Positions 1-7,753 of a stretch of 64,000 nucleotides of DNA are shown here, in pieces (positions within the stretch are counted from its first letter, which is position 1; each line of letters begins with the position of its first letter). The DNA lies in the NCBI GenBank assembly GCA_020025535.1, contig JAHHRY010000004.1:1-64000 (forward strand), given 5' to 3'. The translations under genes were made by a program, and so were the position numbers. The notes beneath the pieces were generated by a model that was given only the letters and a program-made list of their open reading frames with translations, made no database searches and had not been told where the DNA came from. The stretch comes from Oscillospiraceae bacterium. GTDB taxonomy: Bacteria > Bacillota > Clostridia > Oscillospirales > Oscillospiraceae.

Positions 1-398
1 CCGTTGATCACAAAGGTGCCGCCGTTGGTCATGATGGGGAAATCACCCATAAAGATTTCCTGTTCCTTGATTTCGTCCGTCTCTGTGTTGCGCAGACGCA
101 CACGCACCTTAATGGGCTTTGCGTAGGTTGCATCCCGCTCCTTGCACTCCTCGATAGTGTACTTAGGCTTGTCCTCCATGGAGTAATCCAGGAAACTCAG
201 CTCAAGCTTACCGGAGAAATCGGTAATGGTACCGACATCCTTAAACACTTCCCGCAGGCCTTCATCCAGGAACCACTGATAGGAGTCCTTCTGAATTTTC
301 AACATATTGGGGATCTCGAGGATCTCTTCGTACTTCGCGTAAGATTTACGCATGGTCTTGCCGAACATAACGTCCTTGACCATTGCCATATGGATCAT
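1..398 (-). CDS. rpoB: DNA-directed RNA polymerase subunit beta, N-terminal part (runs off window start)
   Basis: This is the catalytic beta subunit of RNA polymerase; only the first 132 codons are present. Translating the minus strand gives a typical RpoB beginning: residues near 36-46 read as the conserved 'QKDSYQWFLDEG' stretch, followed by the 'DYSMEDKPKY' segment and 'FMGDFPIMT-GTFVING'. The ATG at 398 was chosen because an AAAGG Shine-Dalgarno lies about 7 bases upstream; further in-frame ATGs at 389 and 383 are less well placed. It has its own promoter (574-602) and is not preceded here by rplJ/rplL, which is the common arrangement; a polysaccharide operon lies upstream instead. Confidence 0.95.
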   Translation of the reverse strand, partial: MIHMAMVKDVMFGKTMRKSYAKYEEILEIPNMLKIQKDSYQWFLDEGLREVFKDVGTITDFSGKLELSFLDYSMEDKPKYTIEECKERDATYAKPIKVRVRLRNTETDEIKEQEIFMGDFPIMTNGGTFVIN

Positions 399-489
399 CA
401 CAGCCTTTCTTTCGGCCTAAGCCTAAATGTTGTGTTGCTTACAAATTTGATACGTCAGGGGCAGTTGTCAATATTGTCTAACTTCCTAC

Positions 490-518
490 TTGACATCCGC
501 CATTTCCTATGCTATTAT
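490..518 (+). promoter_or_regulatory. Plus-strand promoter with no downstream gene
   Basis: TTGACA (490-495), a 17-base spacer and TATTAT (513-518). It points away from rpoB, into rpoB's own promoter, and no protein gene on the plus strand follows before the terminator at 621-644. Confidence 0.6.
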
Positions 519-573
519 GACCATGCGAATAAGGATGGGCTTGTATGGGCATAGTATCACAGTATGGACTACC

Positions 574-602
574 ATTGTACTATACCAATACCGGTTTGTC
601 AA
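574..602 (-). promoter_or_regulatory. Housekeeping promoter of rpoB
   Basis: On the minus strand a perfect TTGACA (602-597), a 17-base spacer and TACAAT (579-574) are seen. Transcription would start near 567 and give a 5' leader of about 170 bases before rpoB. A second TTGACA at 472-467 has only a poor -10 partner. Confidence 0.8.
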
Positions 603-620
603 TGGGTTAATGCAGATTTT

Positions 621-644
621 CCGAGGATTTTTCCTCGGATTTTT
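621..644 (+). terminator. Rho-independent terminator (plus orientation)
   Basis: A 7-bp stem (CCGAGGA at 621-627 with TCCTCGG at 632-638) with a TTTT loop is followed by ATTTTT. The T-run is on the plus-strand side, so it fits the transcript from 490-518 rather than the polysaccharide operon. Confidence 0.65.
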
Positions 645-659
645 ACGTTTATGTAGAAT

Positions 660-694
660 ATCGGGCGTCTGTACTGTTTGTACAGACGCCCGAT
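660..694 (-). terminator. Terminator of the polysaccharide operon
   Basis: A perfect 15-bp stem (660-674 with 680-694) with a 5-base loop lies just after the stop codon of the last operon gene. T-tracts are modest on both sides, so it may act in both directions. Confidence 0.7.
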
Positions 695-703
695 TCGTTT
701 ATT

Positions 704-895
704 TTACCGATAAATGCAGGACCTGACGCATTTGCCGCAGCCAATGCACTTGTCCGGATCGATGACAGGATATGCAAATCCTTCCTCATCCGGCTGCATG
801 GAAATCGCATCCACCGGACACGCCGCCATGCAGGCCGTGCAGCCGCAGCAGCGCTCTTTGCTTTCCCAGAGAACGGGAATTTCCTTCTCTTTCAT
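704..895 (-). CDS. Stand-alone 4Fe-4S dicluster ferredoxin (detached N-terminus of an FrhB-type protein)
   Basis: A 63-residue protein with two CxxCxxCxxxCP-type cluster motifs (Cys17/20/23/27 and Cys50/53/56/60). It should carry two [4Fe-4S] clusters and transfer electrons. Its sequence matches the ferredoxin module that normally opens coenzyme F420 hydrogenase/dehydrogenase beta-subunit (FrhB-like) proteins of polysaccharide clusters. In this operon the FrhB-like gene (2327-3289) starts right after where that module should be, and the module is encoded here instead, downstream of the flippase. It starts 4 bases after the flippase stop. The last residues (SCIYR) end abruptly where the fused proteins continue, so it may be a functional split subunit or a rearrangement remnant. 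Confidence 0.8.
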   Translation of the reverse strand: MKEKEIPVLWESKERCCGCTACMAACPVDAISMQPDEEGFAYPVIDPDKCIGCGKCVRSCIYR

Positions 896-899
896 AGGC

Positions 900-2312
900 T
901 CAACGACCTCGTTTCGTCACTTTTTCCAGAAGCTTCTTAAAAATCGACCACAATTCCCCGCGCACGATCAGAAGAATCACCACCACGGCACCCAGTGCAG
1001 CCGGATACCTCCACACAGAAGGCACAAGCATCACCGCCGATTCTGCCACCAGCACCGCGAATACCGAAACAACCTTCCAGATCTGGATTTTCAGCTTGAT
1101 CACCCGCTGACAGTAGATGTAACTTACCACCCACTCCGCAGCGAAGGCGATCATGGTCGCATAGGCTGCGCCCATGGCACCGAATGCAGGAACCAGCACG
1201 AAATTCAGTCCAAAGTTTACCGCCGTACCGCATACCACGGTAATGCACAGTTCCTTGGACATTTTTGCCGCCCGGAAAATGGAGTGATAATATCCGGACA
1301 GACTGGAGAACACCGCTGCCACCACCAGAGGCGGCACAAATCTCCACGCCACGAAAAATTCCTGAGCAAACAAAATCGAGCCCAGCAGCTCTGACAGCAG
1401 AATCAGTCCTGCCGCACAGACCACTGCAAAGAAGATGTAATACTGGTGAATGGTGGAATAGAACGTGTTATCGCCGTCCTTGTTCTGATAGGCTTCGATG
1501 GCGGACAGCTGCCACGCCTGGTTAAAGATTTCCGTCACCACCGTCAAAACAGAAGGGATCTTGTGTGCCACGCTGTAAAGTCCGCTGGCACCCATGCCGG
1601 CGAAACCGATAATGAAGTATTTATCCAGCGAGTTGTTTGCCCACCAGGCCACCTTGCTGGGGATCATGGGGACGCAATAGCGGAGCATATCCTTGAGAAG
1701 GCCTCTGTTCAGGGACATCTTCCCCACTTCGCGGAACACCCCTGCTCCGAAGAACACCACTACAGCCGTAGCAAAATAGGCAAAAATCATGCTGAAAAGG
1801 TAGCCGTTCAGGCCTTTTTTCAGGCATACCAGCATCAGGATATTGCAGGCCACGGTCAAAGCCGTCTGCAAAACGCCCTGAATTGCCACCCATTTGACAC
1901 AGTTGATGCCACGCAGATAATAAGAAAGCGTGGTTGTCAGACAGTATCCGGAGAAAATCAGTACCAATTGCCACCAGTACTGCCATGCAACGCCGCCGAT
2001 CAGCCATGCGACAGGAGTTGCCGCCAGCAAAATCACTACGGAGCCTGCTACGGACAGCAGGCTGATTCCCAGCACGTCTCCCCTTTTGACGCCTTCATCA
2101 AAAGAAAAACGCAGGACGCCCTCGATCAGCGAAAGCGTCAAAATTGGGAACAAAATATTGGTGATATTGTTCAGCAGATCCGCCGTGCCATATTCCTCTG
2201 TCTGCAAATAACTGGTATACAGCGGCAGCAGAAGAAACACCAGCAGCTTGGACGAGAAGTTGCTGATGGCAAAAAGCGCCGTATCCGCAGACAGTTTTCG
2301 ATATCGGTTCAC
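900..2312 (-). CDS. Wzx-type oligosaccharide flippase
   Basis: A 470-residue, very hydrophobic protein with about 12-14 membrane segments and the 'ADTALFAISNFSSKLLVF' N-terminus typical of polysaccharide biosynthesis (MATE-like/MOP superfamily) exporters. The family flips undecaprenyl-linked repeat units across the cytoplasmic membrane. The start is a GTG at 2312 with AGGAGG 7 bases upstream. It follows the FrhB-like gene by 14 bases and precedes the small ferredoxin by 4 bases. Together with the polymerase at 4428-5651 it indicates a Wzx/Wzy-dependent pathway; no initiating phosphoglycosyltransferase or chain-length regulator is present in the window, so these must lie elsewhere. Confidence 0.88.
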   Translation of the reverse strand: MNRYRKLSADTALFAISNFSSKLLVFLLLPLYTSYLQTEEYGTADLLNNITNILFPILTLSLIEGVLRFSFDEGVKRGDVLGISLLSVAGSVVILLAATPVAWLIGGVAWQYWWQLVLIFSGYCLTTTLSYYLRGINCVKWVAIQGVLQTALTVACNILMLVCLKKGLNGYLFSMIFAYFATAVVVFFGAGVFREVGKMSLNRGLLKDMLRYCVPMIPSKVAWWANNSLDKYFIIGFAGMGASGLYSVAHKIPSVLTVVTEIFNQAWQLSAIEAYQNKDGDNTFYSTIHQYYIFFAVVCAAGLILLSELLGSILFAQEFFVAWRFVPPLVVAAVFSSLSGYYHSIFRAAKMSKELCITVVCGTAVNFGLNFVLVPAFGAMGAAYATMIAFAAEWVVSYIYCQRVIKLKIQIWKVVSVFAVLVAESAVMLVPSVWRYPAALGAVVVILLIVRGELWSIFKKLLEKVTKRGR

Positions 2313-2326
2313 GGGTATGCCTCCTG

Positions 2327-3289
2327 TTACTTTTTCAGCAGTTTCCGAACCCCACGCTTCAGCTTTGTGGGGATTCTGTATTTTACACGGGTTTTGATAC
2401 GGCCCAGCGTACCAACTTTGGGAGTCAGAGCGGCAACGCCCTGCGTGTGCAGCATCTGGTAGAATTTTTCCCGGCGTTCCGGCTTCTTTGCAGGCTCCGT
2501 CAGCTGATGATTGGTCCTGGCCTCCGCCGCAAAATCCGTAGGAACCATGTCACAGTCAGGGACTGCTTCCACCAGTGCTTTTCCCTTCTCGGTGTTGATC
2601 CGCACCAGAGAAATCGCTTCCGTAGGATGGAAGTTTCCGTCATTGCTGTCGCCAAGGCTCACATCGCTGTGGCGCACCTCTCCCGGGAAGGGACAGTGGT
2701 AGCAGCAGGGCCGCAGGCTGCTGCTGCCCAGAAACGCTCCATAATACGGGTCTTCCCAGCCGAACCGGCGGTAAGACTTCCCATTCACTGTAAAACGGAT
2801 GATATAACCGTGTCGGTCGGTGGGTCCGGGATTACGGAACGTAAAATTCTCCACTTTTCCGCCGTATTGCTTTTCCAGATAGCCGATATACTCCCGGAAG
2901 AATCCGGGACTTGGCACGCCGTGGCAGAAAATATCCACGGTGCAGAGGTTTTCATATTCTTTTCCCAAAAACTTCTGCAGCCCCGCCACCTGACAGGGCG
3001 TACCGGAAAACAGTACCTTTCTCCCCTGCTTCAGGTCGGCAGCCACATTCCGGAAGGTGTTGCCCATGTCGCTCTGCACATATTTTGACCCCTGCAGGCG
3101 ATAAAGTTCCTCCGGCTCCGAAACCGCAATATGCCGGGTCACGCAGTTTTCATCCATGGTGCAGCCATAGACAGCCGCCCCCGGATTTCCCTGCAGGAAC
3201 GCCTTGGCAATGGCATAAAATCCGCCGCCGGAGGCGCTTCTTCTCGCACCCTTTTCTCTGTCATAGAGAAGTATAGCGTTATCAGGCAT
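2327..3289 (-). CDS. FrhB-like coenzyme F420 hydrogenase/dehydrogenase beta-subunit domain protein lacking its ferredoxin module
   Basis: A 320-residue protein resembling the FrhB N- and C-terminal domains, with 'RSASGGGFYAIAKAFL', 'SGTPCQVAGLQKFLG', 'DIFCHGVPSPGFF' and 'CYHCPFPG...SDVSLGD' segments typical of the family. Such proteins are flavin/Fe-S redox enzymes and are frequent next to pyruvyl transferases in surface-polysaccharide loci; their substrate there is not known. The usual ~60-residue dicluster ferredoxin N-terminus is absent and appears as a separate gene at 704-895. The ATG at 3289 has a GGAGG site and overlaps the end of the pyruvyl transferase gene by 8 bases, indicating translational coupling. 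F420 itself is not expected in this kind of organism. Confidence 0.82.
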   Translation of the reverse strand: MPDNAILLYDREKGARRSASGGGFYAIAKAFLQGNPGAAVYGCTMDENCVTRHIAVSEPEELYRLQGSKYVQSDMGNTFRNVAADLKQGRKVLFSGTPCQVAGLQKFLGKEYENLCTVDIFCHGVPSPGFFREYIGYLEKQYGGKVENFTFRNPGPTDRHGYIIRFTVNGKSYRRFGWEDPYYGAFLGSSSLRPCCYHCPFPGEVRHSDVSLGDSNDGNFHPTEAISLVRINTEKGKALVEAVPDCDMVPTDFAAEARTNHQLTEPAKKPERREKFYQMLHTQGVAALTPKVGTLGRIKTRVKYRIPTKLKRGVRKLLKK

Positions 3290-4403
3290 TTTGGATGGCC
3301 TCCTTCAGCCAGTTCAGAGAGGAAACGCTGTCCTCCGTCACCTTCCGGGAAGCGGCAGCCACATCCCGGTTATCGAATGCGGCATTCTCCACCGGATTGC
3401 CCGGTTCATAGAAACGGCTGCACAGATCGTAGCGCTGGAGCAGTCCCTCCACGCGCTTGGGATTGGAGCCGAACTTTACGCTGTAGAACGGCACCTGATT
3501 GATAATGGAGAAGCAGGTACCGTGGAAAGAATTGGTCACTACAAAAGCCGCCTCCCGGATCAGTTTGACAAACATCTCAGGGGTTGCGTCGTGGATACAG
3601 TAATCCACAGGCTTTTTCCGGCTGGACAGGGTGATGACCGCCGTTTTTGCGCCGATTCTGTCCGCAATGCTGCGGGCCAGCTTGTTCAGGCTGTCGAAGC
3701 CGTCTCCCAGTGCATAGATCAGAACATACTTTTCCTGAATAGGATTGACAAGCTTTTCCAGGTCAAACATCTGTCCCCACTCCGTCCTGTCAAAATGGAG
3801 GGTAGGATCCAGAGTCAGCTCCACAGGACGATTCAGTTTTTTCTGCAGGTAATCCTGTGCCACCGGTTCCCGAACCGCCAGCGCAGAAAAATCCGACAGG
3901 CAGCGCACCAGATTCTGTTCGTCTGCAATTTCAAAATTCAGGCTGCCCATGCTGGAGGCGAAGGAGATTTTCTTCTTCACGTCGGGGCTGTCCAGAAGAA
4001 ACACCGGGTCAAACTGACCGGTGATCTGCGGATTCCACACCTGATCGCTGCCGACACAGAAAACATCTGCATCCTGCACCTTGCCCAGCTCTGCCACATC
4101 GGTAACCCGGCAGGTGTAGTCCATGCGATCTGCATAGAAAGCACCAAAGTTGTGCTTACCATTGCGGCCGGCGCCAAAAACATAACGGGCAGCTGCTGTG
4201 CGAAGCTTTTGCTTCAGAGGTTTTTTCTGAAACAAAAATCGCCAGGAATTCTGGGCAGCTTCATATTTATTTTCATAGTTCAATACCTGTGCCTTGTATC
4301 CAAGCTTTTCCACAGCCTTATAGGTGGCGAACAACTGCAGCGCTGCGCCGTAGTTGCCGGAATTGCTGTAGGTAACAACACACACATTTTTCGGCTTGTT
4401 CAT
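3282..4403 (-). CDS. Polysaccharide pyruvyl transferase family protein
   Basis: 373 residues with the family hallmarks 'NSGNYGAALQLFATYKA' at the N-terminus, 'CVGSDQVWNP' near residue 115 and 'VVTNSFHGTCFSII' near residue 290 (PF04230, CsaB/WcaK-like). Members usually transfer pyruvate from phosphoenolpyruvate to a hydroxyl of a sugar, giving a negatively charged ketal; some members in such clusters have other roles. The ATG at 4403 follows a GAGGT site. It overlaps the FrhB-like gene by 8 bases, a pairing often found in gut bacterial polysaccharide loci. Confidence 0.88.
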   Translation of the reverse strand: MNKPKNVCVVTYSNSGNYGAALQLFATYKAVEKLGYKAQVLNYENKYEAAQNSWRFLFQKKPLKQKLRTAAARYVFGAGRNGKHNFGAFYADRMDYTCRVTDVAELGKVQDADVFCVGSDQVWNPQITGQFDPVFLLDSPDVKKKISFASSMGSLNFEIADEQNLVRCLSDFSALAVREPVAQDYLQKKLNRPVELTLDPTLHFDRTEWGQMFDLEKLVNPIQEKYVLIYALGDGFDSLNKLARSIADRIGAKTAVITLSSRKKPVDYCIHDATPEMFVKLIREAAFVVTNSFHGTCFSIINQVPFYSVKFGSNPKRVEGLLQRYDLCSRFYEPGNPVENAAFDNRDVAAASRKVTEDSVSSLNWLKEAIQNA

Positions 4404-4427
4404 AATATTACCTCTTCATCGGACCGA

Positions 4428-5651
4428 TTATAATTGCAGCCTCAGTTTTGCCGGATGGCACTGTCCCGCCGGGTCATACTGCCTGATAATTGCAGGAATA
4501 TTGGCCGCCAGAACGCCCAGCACATAGAAATGTCCATAAAGATCGTAGGTATCCATCAGCAGCATAATAAAGAATGCGAACAGTGCAAAAGCCAGCAGTT
4601 TTCCCACCGGGTGGCTTTTGAACCGCACCAGAGGTCTGATGATGGTGCAGAATGCGGAAGAATACACGATGGCACCTATCAGTCCCGTCTGATACATCAC
4701 ATTCAGCAGATTGTTGTGCAGATGGACATACCAGAATTTCTTCTGAATCACCGCATCCGATTCCAGGCCGCAGCCGAACAGGAAGTGACTCAGATCGGAG
4801 AACAGATATTTTTTGCCCTTTGCCCACAGCCGCAGGCGGGCATCCAGTGTGTCGCTCTTGCCGAAAATGCCATATGTCAGCCAGTCCCAGGCATCCAGCG
4901 TATCCATAAAGGTCATCGTCACCCAGAGCAGCAGATAGATTATAAGATACAGCCGGTAATCCGCCACGGCAATGGATACTTTGTCCACGATCAGGAAATA
5001 GGCCATCATAATCAGCAGGCCGATCATGGCGCCCACCGCCCATTCGGTAATCAGGGTTGCCAGACATACCGCATGGATGGCGTATTGCTTCCAGGTAAGT
5101 CTTCCCACCGTCAGGTATGCGTACATACTGGACAAGCAAATCAGCGGCAGCATCCAGAACACAAAGCGATTGTGCATTCCAAGGAAGAATACGGGGCTGT
5201 TATTTTCCGTCAGGTACAGTCCCCGGGGGATAAATACCACCGTAAAAAAGTTCAGCACCACATACACCGTCAGGATGGCGCAGATTGTCCGCAAAAAGCT
5301 CAAAAGGTTTCGCTTGATGGCGGTTTCAAACAGCACGATTTCACCGGTGATGGTGGCCGCACCTATGATCGCCTGTGCAATGTTTCCCTGTCGGAACACG
5401 GTGATCAGAATATAGATTACCTGATAGGCAATCACAGCCCAGGTAAATTTTGAAAGTTTCACACAGCTGACAATGGCATACGCCGCCGTCAGTGCCAGAC
5501 TTACCATCCGCAGCCCGTTGAACAGCAGGCTGAGCGTAGGATGCCAGCTGGCAAAAGGAGGCTTCAGATAACCGATCAGGCACACCGTCAGAATCACTGC
5601 CGAGCAGGTAACGGTGAGCTCTTTAGGCATTTTCAGCTGAAGTTTTTCCAA
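4428..5651 (-). CDS. O-antigen polymerase/ligase-like membrane protein (Wzy candidate)
   Basis: 407 residues with roughly ten to twelve membrane segments and a larger loop around residues 230-320, the topology of Wzy polymerases and O-antigen ligases. Sequence conservation in this family is low, so the call rests on topology, length and position between glycosyltransferases and the flippase. The expected role is joining repeat units on the outer face of the membrane. The start is taken as TTG at 5651, which has GGAGGG 8 bases upstream; an ATG at 5630 is the alternative. The 19-base overlap with the preceding GT4 gene points to translational coupling. Confidence 0.75.
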   Translation of the reverse strand: MEKLQLKMPKELTVTCSAVILTVCLIGYLKPPFASWHPTLSLLFNGLRMVSLALTAAYAIVSCVKLSKFTWAVIAYQVIYILITVFRQGNIAQAIIGAATITGEIVLFETAIKRNLLSFLRTICAILTVYVVLNFFTVVFIPRGLYLTENNSPVFFLGMHNRFVFWMLPLICLSSMYAYLTVGRLTWKQYAIHAVCLATLITEWAVGAMIGLLIMMAYFLIVDKVSIAVADYRLYLIIYLLLWVTMTFMDTLDAWDWLTYGIFGKSDTLDARLRLWAKGKKYLFSDLSHFLFGCGLESDAVIQKKFWYVHLHNNLLNVMYQTGLIGAIVYSSAFCTIIRPLVRFKSHPVGKLLAFALFAFFIMLLMDTYDLYGHFYVLGVLAANIPAIIRQYDPAGQCHPAKLRLQL

Positions 5652-6733
5652 TTTGCTTTCCCTCCATGCAGCAGTGTCCAGACATTCTCATCCAGATCAG
5701 CAGCATCAAAGCCTCTTGCGCGCAGCAGTTCCCGGTTGTTCCGCCGCGTCACGTTCTGAGAAAGGATGGTTCCTGCCCAGGTTTCGTTGCTCTCTTCCAA
5801 CGGCAGGAAAGTCACATCTCCGGTCATATTGACTTCCGTTGTCACAGCAGCCGATGCCACGCAGGGCAGACCTGCTCCCTGTGCCTCCACCAGAGTTACG
5901 GGGAAGCCTTCTGCCAAAGACGGCAGCGCAAAGCAGTCCATCGCCTGCATGGGAATTTCCGTATTCCGGGTGCTGCCATAGAACACAACATCATCCGATA
6001 TTCCCAGCATCTGTGCTTTTTCCCGAAGCATGGCTTCGTCCTCGCCGTCGCCCACCAGCAGCAGTCTGACATCGGCACGTTTTTTCTTTGCTGCCGCCAG
6101 AATATCCAGCAGACGGGTCTGATTTTTCACCTGTGTCAGCCGACCAACATGGCCGATGACAAAAGCATCTTCCAGCCCCAGCTGCCGGCGAATCTGCATT
6201 CTCTTCTCTTCGTCGAAAGCAAACCTTGCCAGATCCACTGCATTCGGCACCAGAATCGCTTCTGTGCTTTTCTTGCCAAACAGCCACCGGGCTGCGGGCG
6301 TTGAGCAGGCCAGCTTGAGGCTTGCCATATTTCCGATCCACCAGCGGTTGAAGTTATGAATCGGCTCTCTCCGGTCATGCACCTCCCGGGAATGGGAATG
6401 CAGCACGATTTTGTATCCCTGCATCTTTGCGAAGAGATACGGCACCGGATAATACAGCCCGCTGGTATTGAAATATATTGTATCATAAGTTCCCTTCAGC
6501 TGCCTGAAAAGCCGCCAGAGGGACTTGATATTCTTCATAAGCTCCCGCTTGGGAGGGATAAAGAAAAAATCTGCGCCATACCGCTTCAGCGTGTCTTCGT
6601 AGACGGTCTTCCCGCCCAGAATCACATAACCATAACGCTGTGCACCGGTTTTGGAATAGCGAAGCAGATTGAGAGCATATTCCTCCACCCCGCCAAAGCC
6701 TTCCAGCATGGCATAAATCAGAACTTTTCCCAT
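5633..6733 (-). CDS. Family 4 (GT-B) glycosyltransferase
   Basis: 366 residues. The N-terminal half has the 'LEGFGGVEEYALNLLR' acceptor-side glycine loop (residues 10-25) and the C-terminal half has 'IGHVGRLTQVKNQ' (193-205), 'LLLVGDGED' (225-232) and the E-x7-E nucleotide-sugar motif with Glu275 and Glu283. These are retaining GT4 transferases that add a sugar to the growing lipid-linked unit on the cytoplasmic face. The ATG at 6733 has AAGGAAG upstream and overlaps the preceding gene by 16 bases. Donor sugar cannot be told from sequence. Confidence 0.9.
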   Translation of the reverse strand: MGKVLIYAMLEGFGGVEEYALNLLRYSKTGAQRYGYVILGGKTVYEDTLKRYGADFFFIPPKRELMKNIKSLWRLFRQLKGTYDTIYFNTSGLYYPVPYLFAKMQGYKIVLHSHSREVHDRREPIHNFNRWWIGNMASLKLACSTPAARWLFGKKSTEAILVPNAVDLARFAFDEEKRMQIRRQLGLEDAFVIGHVGRLTQVKNQTRLLDILAAAKKKRADVRLLLVGDGEDEAMLREKAQMLGISDDVVFYGSTRNTEIPMQAMDCFALPSLAEGFPVTLVEAQGAGLPCVASAAVTTEVNMTGDVTFLPLEESNETWAGTILSQNVTRRNNRELLRARGFDAADLDENVWTLLHGGKANWKNFS

Positions 6734-7749
6734 ACTTCTTCCTTTACTGCGCCGTCGCCGGCGTTGATTCCGGCCTGCTGCTGGCGTATACGCACATATA
6801 CGCCGTAAGGCCCGCGCTTACACAGGGCAAGCAGTTTTTGCTTTTTGTACCGGGAGAGTTCCTGAGACATTTCCTCTTCTCCCAGATAGGGGTTATGTGC
6901 CTCGATTTCCGCTTCTGCGGGGGCACCGGGGTTTTCCTTGACCGCAAAGCCCTCCGGCGTAATAAAGAAGCGGTCTGCCCGGATACATTCGTCATCCAGA
7001 ATGGCGATCTTCCGTTTCTGCAGGTGGATATAGGCCATTTTCTGATAAAAGGCCTGACCGTTTTCGGCTTTCACCCGATAAAGCTCGCCGTTTTCCCAGT
7101 AAAACGCCTGATGTGGCGGATTATCCATCAAGGTCCGGCAGCGGAGCTGGCGGAACCGGGCATCGGCTTCCACATAGGGAATCCCGAACTGTGCATTCAC
7201 GCCGTTCTGTCTGGCGATGCGCTGGATACCCGTGGTTTCATCAAATGCGTAAATTGCGTTTTTCTGAGCGACGGTCCGGTAATCAAAAATGGCACCGGGC
7301 TGCCGGAACAGGTTATTCATCTTCTCGCAGTTGCGATACAGCGAAAAATGGCCGCCGTTGAACACGCCGTCCACTTTTGACAGGGTATCCTGACTGACAA
7401 AATCGGAGATCCTGCCAAACACCAGATCCATGTCGCAGTAGCCCCAGAAGTCAAAGCCCCTCAGCTCATTTTCCAGCATCAGACCGAACATAGGGCGAAA
7501 ATCGCAGACCCTGTAGGCCTTTTCCAGACTGGGCTTTGCTACGATTTTGCGGGCGCGCTCCATAAAATCTTCTTTCGTAAAGGAAATATGCTTCACGTTG
7601 GAAGGCAATTGGCAGGAAGGAGCATGGTCGCACAGGAGCAAAAAGGTATATTCCGGATTCTTTTCACAGCTTTTCAGCCAGATCGGCAGATAGTCCGGGA
7701 GTTTTCCGAACCAGCACACCACAAAAGCAGCAGATATATCATTCATCAT
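6718..7749 (-). CDS. DUF6625-like glycosyltransferase-related protein
   Basis: About 343 residues. The opening 'FVVCWFGKLPDYLPIWLKSC' and the 'FWGYCDMDLVFGRI' segment, which contains a DxD metal/nucleotide-sugar signature (Asp-Met-Asp), match the DUF6625 group found in surface-polysaccharide loci. It is probably a GT-A-fold transferase. The frame is open back to 7800, but that upstream part would lie inside the preceding gene; the two ATGs at 7749 and 7746 lie just after that gene's stop (7754) and are far more likely. No strong Shine-Dalgarno is visible, suggesting coupling to the upstream gene. Confidence 0.75.
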   Translation of the reverse strand: MMNDISAAFVVCWFGKLPDYLPIWLKSCEKNPEYTFLLLCDHAPSCQLPSNVKHISFTKEDFMERARKIVAKPSLEKAYRVCDFRPMFGLMLENELRGFDFWGYCDMDLVFGRISDFVSQDTLSKVDGVFNGGHFSLYRNCEKMNNLFRQPGAIFDYRTVAQKNAIYAFDETTGIQRIARQNGVNAQFGIPYVEADARFRQLRCRTLMDNPPHQAFYWENGELYRVKAENGQAFYQKMAYIHLQKRKIAILDDECIRADRFFITPEGFAVKENPGAPAEAEIEAHNPYLGEEEMSQELSRYKKQKLLALCKRGPYGVYVRIRQQQAGINAGDGAVKEEVWEKF

Positions 7750-7753
7750 ATCA

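Larger units (their letters stand above)
525..645 (+). ncRNA. Putative ~120-nt small RNA antisense to the rpoB leader
   Basis: Inferred from a near-consensus plus-strand promoter at 490-518 and a rho-independent terminator at 621-644 in the same orientation, with no convincing reading frame between them. The first ~43 bases would be complementary to the start of the rpoB transcript. No known RNA family was recognised. Confidence 0.35.

Noticed and set aside
704..3289. Reading the FrhB-like/ferredoxin pair as evidence for F420 metabolism
   Set aside because: The family name is historical; similar genes are common in polysaccharide loci of bacteria without F420.
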